A DNA stretch of 10,077 nt from Zymomonas sp. (GTDB taxonomy: Bacteria > Pseudomonadota > Alphaproteobacteria > Sphingomonadales > Sphingomonadaceae). Below are positions 5,453 through 10,077 of the stretch, piece after piece. The number at the start of each line of letters is the position of its first letter. Within the stretch, counting starts at the first letter, position 1. The stretch lies in NCBI GenBank assembly GCA_027489105.1, contig JAIYAJ010000509.1, positions 1 to 10,077 on the forward strand, read 5' to 3'. The position numbers were made by a program, and so were the translations under genes. The notes beneath the pieces were generated by a model. The model was not told where the DNA came from. It made no database searches and worked only from the letters and a program-made list of their open reading frames with translations.

Positions 5453-5629
5453 ATGAACGGCCCGGCCGCTTTTACGCTTTCTATCCTGATGCTTGCAGGA
5501 TTTCTGCTGGGCGGGGGCGGTATCTGGCTGATCCTCAAGCGCAAGGACTACAAGCGCGGCTGGCTGATGATCGTCGCCGGAACGGTGATGTTCCTGAACG
5601 TCGCCATCTGGACGCTGCCGACCGCGTGA
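5453..5629 (+). CDS. Small two-helix inner-membrane protein, function unknown
   Basis: A 58-residue protein with two predicted membrane helices: FTLSILMLAGFLLGGGGIWL (about 6-25) and GWLMIVAGTVMFLNVAIWTL (about 36-55). They are joined by the basic cytoplasmic loop KRKDYKR, which by the positive-inside rule puts both ends outside. ATG 5453 was chosen over an upstream in-frame ATG (5396) because AAGGTGG (5439-5445) sits seven bases before it. I do not recognise a characterised family, though similar short proteins seem common in sphingomonads (recollection, unchecked). It is divergent from the APH kinase and convergent with the hydrolase, so it is its own transcription unit. Confidence 0.75.
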   Translation: MNGPAAFTLSILMLAGFLLGGGGIWLILKRKDYKRGWLMIVAGTVMFLNVAIWTLPTA

Positions 5630-5634
5630 CGCAG

Positions 5635-5650
5635 CGCCCGTTAGCGGGCG
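5635..5650. terminator. Hairpin between convergent genes
   Basis: CGCCCG (5635-5640) and CGGGCG (5645-5650) form a perfect 6-bp stem with loop TTAG, six bases after the small membrane protein stop. The hydrolase gene ends at 5680 on the other strand, so the hairpin could serve both. There is no T-run. Confidence 0.4.
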
Positions 5651-5679
5651 TCCCGTCATGCGGCCGGCCGCCGTTCGTC

Positions 5680-6327
5680 TCAACGATCGCCGGAAAGGCG
5701 CATGTCCAGATAGCCGTCGACCGACTGCATCAGCTGCGGCATTTCGTCGGCGAAGAAGTGGTTGGCGCCGGGGATCACGTCGTGATGGATCGTGATGTGG
5801 CGCTGGGTGCGCAGCTTGTCGACCAGCTTCTGCACTGCGCCGGGGGTCACGACTTCGTCGCTGTCGCCCTGGATGATGATGCCCGATGAGGGGCAGGGCG
5901 CCAGGAAGGTGAAGTCGTACATGTTCGCCGGTGGCGCGATCGAGATGAACCCCTTGATCTCCGGGCGGCGCATCAGCAACTGCATGCCGATCCAGGCGCC
6001 GAAGCTGAAGCCGGCGATCCAGGTCGTCTGCGCCTCGGGGTGGATCGATTGCACCCAGTCGAGCGCCGAGGCGGCGTCGCTGAGCTCGCCCACGCCATTG
6101 TCGAAGGTGCCCTGGCTCTTGCCCACCCCACGGAAATTGAAGCGGAGGGTGGCGAAGCCGCGACGCACGAAGGTCTGGTAGAGCGACTGGACGATGCGGT
6201 TGTTCATCGTGCCGCCGCCCTGCGGGTGCGGGTGCAGGATCAGGGCGACGGGTGCGCGCGGGCGCGGGCCGGGGTTGAAACGCCCTTCGAGGCGCCCTTC
6301 GGGTCCTGGGAAAATGACTTCTGGCAT
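5680..6327 (-). CDS. Alpha/beta hydrolase, COG2945 type
   Basis: A cytoplasmic serine hydrolase of 215 residues. The oxyanion region is LHPHPQGGGTMNN (31-43), the nucleophile elbow is GFSFGAW with S108, the acid is most likely D157 in IQGDSDEVV, and the base is H190 in PGANHFF. LRFNFRGVGKSQG (61-73) is typical of the COG2945 group of small predicted hydrolases. The ATG at 6327 is well supported by AAGGAT seven bases upstream; ATGs at 6345 and 6363 are weaker. The substrate is unknown. It is divergent from the cysteine desulfurase operon across a 112-base gap. In other alphaproteobacteria this kind of hydrolase is often seen near suf/isc genes (recollection), which suggests a link to Fe-S metabolism, but no mechanism is known to me. 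Confidence 0.9.
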   Translation of the reverse strand: MPEVIFPGPEGRLEGRFNPGPRPRAPVALILHPHPQGGGTMNNRIVQSLYQTFVRRGFATLRFNFRGVGKSQGTFDNGVGELSDAASALDWVQSIHPEAQTTWIAGFSFGAWIGMQLLMRRPEIKGFISIAPPANMYDFTFLAPCPSSGIIIQGDSDEVVTPGAVQKLVDKLRTQRHITIHHDVIPGANHFFADEMPQLMQSVDGYLDMRLSGDR

Positions 6328-6387
6328 CGATATCCTTCGGGACATGGATTGAGCCGGGTGCACCGGATGGCGCGCCGCCGAACGAAG

Positions 6388-6399
6388 GCCTATATAGGC
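6388..6399. promoter_or_regulatory. 12-bp palindrome GCCTATATAGGC in the divergent promoter region
   Basis: GCCTATATAGGC is a perfect palindrome, about midway between the hydrolase start (6327) and the desulfurase start (6440). TATATA at its centre can serve as a -10 element on both strands, so it may drive divergent transcription or bind a dimeric regulator. It does not match the IscR or Fur-type boxes that I know. Confidence 0.45.
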
Positions 6400-6439
6400 T
6401 TGGGCGCTTCTCGCGCAATCAATTGGAGCATCTTCGCGC

Positions 6440-7498
6440 GTGTCGCCTCCCAGACTCTATCTCGACCATGCCGCAACGACCCCGATGCTCCCCGCCGCCA
6501 AGGCGGCGATGATCGAGGCGATGGAGCGCTGGGCGAACCCGTCTTCGCCTCATGCCGAGGGGCGCGCAGCGCGCGCGGCGGTCGAGGACGCGCGGGTCCG
6601 GATCACGCGGGGCCTGGGGCATGAAGGCGCGCTGATCTTCACCAGCGGGGCGAGCGAGGCGATCGAGATCGCCTTGCGGCGCGGCAAGGCGAGCGGTCGG
6701 CTTGTGTCGGCTGTCGAGCATGACGCCGTCCGCCGTATGGCGCGCGATGCCGGCACGCTGCCGGTCGATCGGCTCGGCCGCGTCGATGCGGATGCGATCG
6801 GAGCGGAGGGCGCGCTGTACGCGATCCAGCTGGTCAACAACGAGACCGGCGTCGTTCAGCCGATCGAGGCTTTGCACGAGCGGATCGCCTGTCAGGGCGG
6901 GCTGCTGCTGATGGATGCGGCGCAGGCGGCGGGCAAGATGCCGCTGCCTACGGCCGATTTCATCAGCCTGTCCGCGCACAAGCTGGGCGGGCCACCCGGC
7001 ATCGGGGCCTTGCTGGTCCGCGACCTCGCCCTGCTCGAACCCAGTGGAGGGCAGGAACAGGGCTATCGCGGCGGCACCGAAAATGTCCCGGCGATCATGG
7101 CCTTCGCCGCCGCACTGGAGCAGGGGGCGGGCTGGATGGAAGAGGCTTCCCGGCTGCGCGACATGCTCGATGCCGCGATCCGGGCGGAGGGCGGAATCGT
7201 CGTCGCCGACGAAGCGGTCCGCTCGCCTGCCATCGCCAGCTATCGCATGCCCGGAGTCGCCGCGACTGCGCAACTGATCCGCTTCGATATGGCGGGCATT
7301 TCCGTTTCGGCCGGCAGCGCCTGTTCGTCGGGCAGCCTGAAGCCGAGCCATGTGCTGGCGGCGATGGGCTGGAGCGAGCAGGAGGCGCGCGAGACCGTCC
7401 GCGTGAGCTTCGGTCCCGACACCGGCGAGGCGGACATCGATCGCTTCCTGACGGAGTGGCGCCGTATCGCCTCCTCGGCCAACAGCCGCGCCGCATGA
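6440..7498 (+). CDS. Cysteine desulfurase-family protein (first of two)
   Basis: PLP-dependent class V aminotransferase-fold enzyme of 352 residues, of the NifS/IscS family, which removes sulfur from cysteine to give alanine and a protein persulfide. It opens with LYLDHAATTPML. H94 (AVEHDAV), D159 and Q162 (MDAAQAAG) and the PLP lysine K181 (SLSAHKLGGPPGIGALL) are present. The catalytic cysteine is C295 in SAGSACSSGSLKPSHVL, and RGGTENVPAIM is the usual phosphate-binding stretch. The start is GTG 6440, with GGAG 11 bases before it, because the fold begins immediately; no ATG fits. At 352 residues it is shorter than classical IscS (about 400). Its stop overlaps the ATG of the next gene (ATGA, 7495-7498), so the two are translationally coupled. 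Confidence 0.92.
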   Translation: MSPPRLYLDHAATTPMLPAAKAAMIEAMERWANPSSPHAEGRAARAAVEDARVRITRGLGHEGALIFTSGASEAIEIALRRGKASGRLVSAVEHDAVRRMARDAGTLPVDRLGRVDADAIGAEGALYAIQLVNNETGVVQPIEALHERIACQGGLLLMDAAQAAGKMPLPTADFISLSAHKLGGPPGIGALLVRDLALLEPSGGQEQGYRGGTENVPAIMAFAAALEQGAGWMEEASRLRDMLDAAIRAEGGIVVADEAVRSPAIASYRMPGVAATAQLIRFDMAGISVSAGSACSSGSLKPSHVLAAMGWSEQEARETVRVSFGPDTGEADIDRFLTEWRRIASSANSRAA

Positions 7499-8580
7499 TC
7501 TATCTCGACTATCAGGCCACGACGCCGCTGGCGCCCGAGGTGCGCGCGGCGATGCTCCCATATCTCGACGAACGCTTCGCCAATCCGCATTCGCCGCACA
7601 AGCCGGGCCGCGAGGCTGCGGCTGCGGTGGCGGTAGCGCGCGATCGGGTGGCCGCGCTGATGCCGCCGGGCGGGCAGGTGGCGTTCACCAGCGGCGCGAC
7701 CGAAGCGCTCAACTGGGCGATCAAGGGCAGTAGCGGCCCGATCGTTACCGTGGCGACCGAGCATGCAGCGGTGCTCGATACGGCCCGAGCGACGGGACGC
7801 CCGCTGACCGAGCTGCCGGTCGATGCGGATGGCCTGGTCGATCTCGCGGCAGCCGAGGCGGCGATCCGTCCCGGGGTCGGACTGGTCGCAGCGATGCTGG
7901 TGAACAACGAGATCGGCGTGATCCAGCCGGTGGCCGAGATCGCCGCGCTCGCGAAACGGGCTGGGGCGCTGATGCTGTGCGATGCGGTGCAAGGCTATGG
8001 CCGGATCGATATTCCCGAAGGATGCGATCTGGTGGCGGTGTCCGCACACAAGATTCATGGGCCGAAGGGCATCGGTGCGCTCTGGCTGCGTGACGGGGTG
8101 GAGGTCGAGCCGCTGCTTCATGGCGGGCGGCAGGAGGCGGCCGGACGTTCGGGCACCCAGGCGCCGATGCTCTGCGCAGGGTTCGGCGTCGCGGCGGCTC
8201 TGATGGCAGAACATTGCGAGGCGGATCTGCGCCATGTGCGTGCGCTGTGGGATGTGGCCATGGCGACGCTGGGCAAAGGCTGGACGCTCAACGGGTCGGG
8301 CGAGGCGCGATGGCCTGGCAATCTCAACCTGCGAAAAGAAGGGCTCGACGCCGGCCGCCTGATGTCGAACCTGCGCGACCTTGCCTTCTCGGCGGGCTCT
8401 GCCTGCGCCAGCGGCTCGGGTAGACCGAGCCATGTGCTCAAGGCTATCGGCCTGACGGATCGCGAGGCGCGGTCGAGCGTAAGGCTGGGTTTCGGGCGCT
8501 ACACCTCCCCAGAGGAGGTGCGGCGCGCGATGGACATGATTGCGGAGGCGGCGGGCCGCCAGGGGGTAGAAAGCGCATGA
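7495..8580 (+). CDS. Cysteine desulfurase (second, IscS/NifS-like)
   Basis: A second PLP enzyme of the same family, 361 residues, clearly related to but distinct from its upstream neighbour. It begins IYLDYQATTPLAPE. H90 (ATEHAAVL), D163 and Q166 (LCDAVQGYG), PLP lysine K186 (AVSAHKIHGPKGIGALW) and catalytic C304 (SAGSACASGSGRPSHVL) are all present. The motif that reads RGGTEN in its neighbour is RSGTQAP here, so the Asn is lost. ATG 7495 is chosen because it overlaps the previous stop by four bases and starts the fold exactly; an upstream in-frame ATG at 7456 lies inside the first gene. It ends in another ATGA overlap with the ferredoxin gene. It probably supplies sulfur for Fe-S clusters or tRNA thiolation. 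Confidence 0.92.
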   Translation: MIYLDYQATTPLAPEVRAAMLPYLDERFANPHSPHKPGREAAAAVAVARDRVAALMPPGGQVAFTSGATEALNWAIKGSSGPIVTVATEHAAVLDTARATGRPLTELPVDADGLVDLAAAEAAIRPGVGLVAAMLVNNEIGVIQPVAEIAALAKRAGALMLCDAVQGYGRIDIPEGCDLVAVSAHKIHGPKGIGALWLRDGVEVEPLLHGGRQEAAGRSGTQAPMLCAGFGVAAALMAEHCEADLRHVRALWDVAMATLGKGWTLNGSGEARWPGNLNLRKEGLDAGRLMSNLRDLAFSAGSACASGSGRPSHVLKAIGLTDREARSSVRLGFGRYTSPEEVRRAMDMIAEAAGRQGVESA

Positions 8581-8912
8581 CGAAGGTCGTTTTCCTGTCG
8601 GCCGATGGCGAACAGCGCAGCGAGGTCGACGGCGCGCCGGGGCTGCGCTTGCTGGAAGTGGCGCAGGCCGATGGGCAGCCGCTCGAAGGGACGTGCGAAG
8701 GGCAGATGGCGTGCTCGACCTGCCATGTGATCGTCGATCCGGCGGACTTCCCGAAACTGCCGCGCGCGTCCGAGATGGAGGAGGATCTGCTCGACCTCGC
8801 CAGCCATGTCACCCGATATTCCCGCCTCGCCTGCCAGATCCACCTGACCGACGCGCTCGACAGCCTGACCGTGCGGATGCCGCCCGCGTCGCGCAATATG
8901 CAAGGGCGCTGA
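8577..8912 (+). CDS. fdx: Adrenodoxin-type [2Fe-2S] ferredoxin
   Basis: A 111-residue soluble electron carrier with one [2Fe-2S] cluster. The four ligands are C40, C46, C49 and C86, in the pattern C-x5-C-x2-C-x36-C (GTCEGQMACSTCHVIV and RLACQIHL), which is the adrenodoxin/ISC ferredoxin class and not the plant type. The acidic stretch SEMEEDLLDLA between ligands is typical of the partner-binding surface. Its ATG lies in the ATGA overlap with the second desulfurase stop (8577-8580). Co-translation with two cysteine desulfurases suggests that it gives electrons for Fe-S cluster assembly, as Fdx does in the isc system. A P450 partner is possible but nothing here supports one. Confidence 0.94.
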   Translation: MTKVVFLSADGEQRSEVDGAPGLRLLEVAQADGQPLEGTCEGQMACSTCHVIVDPADFPKLPRASEMEEDLLDLASHVTRYSRLACQIHLTDALDSLTVRMPPASRNMQGR

Positions 8913-8952
8913 GCGCGCATCTGGCCAACCGGGCAGAGCTGTTTCAGGCGGC

Positions 8953-8981
8953 TTGCATCGCGCCCACTTCTCCCCCATATG
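8953..8981 (+). promoter_or_regulatory. Candidate sigma-70 promoter of the SRP RNA gene
   Basis: TTGCAT (8953-8958) and CATATG (8976-8981) are separated by 17 bases. The expected start is about seven bases later, at 8988, exactly where the RNA's 5' terminal helix (GGGAGTCGG) begins. The agreement of promoter and RNA end supports both calls. Confidence 0.6.
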
Positions 8982-8987
8982 CGCCGC

Positions 8988-9076
8988 GGGAGTCGGGCGG
9001 ACGGTGCCGTCGCCAACCCGGTCAGGTCCGGAAGGAAGCAGCCGCAACGATTTCGTATCGGGTCGTTCCGGCTCCC
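8988..9076 (+). ncRNA. ffs: Signal recognition particle RNA (4.5S, small bacterial type)
   Basis: The universal SRP domain IV core is present at 9020-9042: GGTCAGGTCCGGAAGGAAGC with its GGAA tetraloop, followed by AGCC. The terminal helix is GGGAGTCGG (8988-8996) pairing with CCGGCTCCC (9068-9076), with one G-U pair. The roughly 89-nt length fits the small SRP RNA of proteobacteria, which binds Ffh to target membrane proteins to the translocon. Ends are set from the terminal helix and could be off by a few bases. It lies between fdx and dnaX on the same strand. No clear terminator follows, so transcripts may run on into dnaX. Confidence 0.94.
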
Positions 9077-9138
9077 ACCTCGTTCACATCGGCAAATATC
9101 ACGGGGACAATCCGGCCCCGGCTGGCTAAGGTCTCGGC

Positions 9139-10077
9139 ATGTCCGACTCTTCGACGCCATATCGCGTTCTCGCGCGCAAATATCGGCCGCGGAATTTCCG
9201 TGAACTCATCGGCCAGGATGCGATGGTCACGACGCTGGCCAATGCGATCCGGCGCGAACGGCTGGCCCATGCCTTCCTGCTGACCGGGGTTCGCGGCGTC
9301 GGCAAGACATCGACCGCGCGGCTGATCGCCAAGGCGCTCAACTGCGTCGGCCCGGACGGGCAGGGCGGGCCCACGATCGATCCCTGCGGGGTCTGCGAAC
9401 CCTGCGTGGCGATCGCGGAGGGCCGCCATATCGACGTGGTCGAAATGGACGCAGCCAGCCACACCGGCATCGACGACGTCCGCGAGATTATCGAAGCAGT
9501 GCGCTATGCGTCGGTGTCGGCGCGCTACAAGATGTACATCATCGACGAAGCGCACATGCTGTCGAAACAGGCGTGGAACGGCTTGCTCAAGACGCTGGAG
9601 GAGCCACCGCCGCACGTGAAGTTCCTGTTTGCGACCACCGAGGTCAACAAGGTGCCGATTACGGTGCTGTCACGCTGCCAGCGATTCGACCTCAAGCGCA
9701 TTCCGTCCGAACTGCTCGCCAGCCATTTCGCCGAAATCTGCGTCAAGGAATCGGTCGAGGCCGAGCCCGATGCGCTGGCGATGATCGCCGACGCCGCCGA
9801 GGGATCGGTGCGCGACGGCCTATCGATCCTCGATCAGGCGATCGCGCATGCCGATCTTGGCGGGCACAGCGATGATGCAGGTGCCGCGATGGTGCGCGCG
9901 GAGCAGGTGCGCTCGATGCTGGGCCTGTCGGATCGTGGGTCGATGCGGCGGCTGTTCGCGCATCTGATCGCGGGCGATGCCGATGCGATGCTCGCCGATC
10001 TGGACGCGCAGCATGCGTTGGGTGTCGATCCTGTCGCGGTAATGCGCGGGTTGCTGGCGATGGTGCACGCGATCACG
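9139..10077 (+). CDS. dnaX: DNA polymerase III subunit tau/gamma, N-terminal part (3' end outside window)
   Basis: Clamp-loader AAA+ ATPase of the replisome. All 313 visible codons are open and the gene runs off the window. It begins PYRVLARKYRPRNFRELIGQ. Walker A is GVRGVGKTS (50-58, K56). The zinc module uses C69, C83, C86 and C89. Walker B is MYIIDEAHML (132-141). The SRC sensor-1 motif is VLSRCQRFD (176-184), and sensor 2 is GSVRDGLSILDQAI (222-235, R225). ATG 9139 is supported by TAAGG seven bases upstream and by the family's usual N-terminus. The domain-III and tau-specific regions, and any frameshift site that makes gamma, lie beyond the window. In many bacteria recR and a ybaB-like gene follow. 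Confidence 0.97.
   Translation, partial: MSDSSTPYRVLARKYRPRNFRELIGQDAMVTTLANAIRRERLAHAFLLTGVRGVGKTSTARLIAKALNCVGPDGQGGPTIDPCGVCEPCVAIAEGRHIDVVEMDAASHTGIDDVREIIEAVRYASVSARYKMYIIDEAHMLSKQAWNGLLKTLEEPPPHVKFLFATTEVNKVPITVLSRCQRFDLKRIPSELLASHFAEICVKESVEAEPDALAMIADAAEGSVRDGLSILDQAIAHADLGGHSDDAGAAMVRAEQVRSMLGLSDRGSMRRLFAHLIAGDADAMLADLDAQHALGVDPVAVMRGLLAMVHAIT

Noticed and set aside
5327..6418. 363-codon minus-strand frame in a different frame from the hydrolase
   Set aside because: Arg/Pro/Ala-rich shadow; the hydrolase frame has complete catalytic motifs.
6419..8433. Two long minus-strand frames (about 380 and 397 codons) opposite the desulfurase genes
   Set aside because: Arg/His/Gln-rich composition with no domain signature; shadows of well-supported plus-strand genes.
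1..10077. CRISPR array, insertion sequence or phage gene
   Set aside because: No regularly spaced repeats, no transposase motifs with terminal repeats, and no phage structural or integrase genes were seen.

Overview
The window looks like chromosomal DNA from a high-GC alphaproteobacterium, most likely Sphingomonadales (Sphingomonas-like). This rests on strong GC bias at third codon positions, the style of the HU, AspRS and cysteine desulfurase proteins, and a short SRP RNA lying just upstream of dnaX. The taxonomic call is an inference from recalled protein families and was not checked by a search.

Layout. (1) 1-1004: 3' part of aspS, cut by the window edge, followed by a GC-rich hairpin. 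(2) 1127-1942: a single-domain PPK2-family polyphosphate kinase. (3) 2085-2357: an HU-type nucleoid protein with a convincing intrinsic terminator (2397-2440). (4) 2515-2589: tRNA-Val(CAC) with encoded CCA, flanked by an 8-nt inverted repeat. (5) 2598-4518: an accessory-looking stretch. It holds a doubtful minus-strand reading frame, an AT-rich regulatory region packed with palindromes (3091-3336), an orphan single-domain response regulator (3356-3721), and an orphan HigA-type helix-turn-helix protein (3865-4254) with no toxin partner. (6) 4519-5325, minus strand: an APH-fold small-molecule kinase, convergent with the HTH gene. (7) 5453-5629: a 58-residue membrane protein. (8) 5680-6327, minus strand: a COG2945-type alpha/beta hydrolase. 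(9) 6440-8912: a tightly coupled operon of two different cysteine desulfurases and an adrenodoxin-type [2Fe-2S] ferredoxin, joined by two 4-base ATGA overlaps. (10) about 8988-9076: the 4.5S SRP RNA gene (ffs) with a promoter in register. (11) 9139-10077: the 5' part of dnaX, running off the window.

How the genes work together. Most of the window is housekeeping: translation (aspS, tRNA-Val), nucleoid structure (HU), protein targeting (ffs), replication (dnaX) and iron-sulfur/sulfur metabolism (nifS-like, iscS-like, fdx, with the divergent hydrolase as a probable neighbour by convention). The part that departs from this is the AT-rich block at about 3090-3360. By hand count 81 of 240 bases in 3121-3360 are G or C, against about 80% in parts of the desulfurase operon. 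In front of the response regulator it carries three consecutive 17-bp inverted repeats, and further upstream two copies of a CTATAGTT palindrome. This is the most interesting unexplained structure here. I saw no CRISPR array, insertion sequence, phage gene or classical defence cassette.
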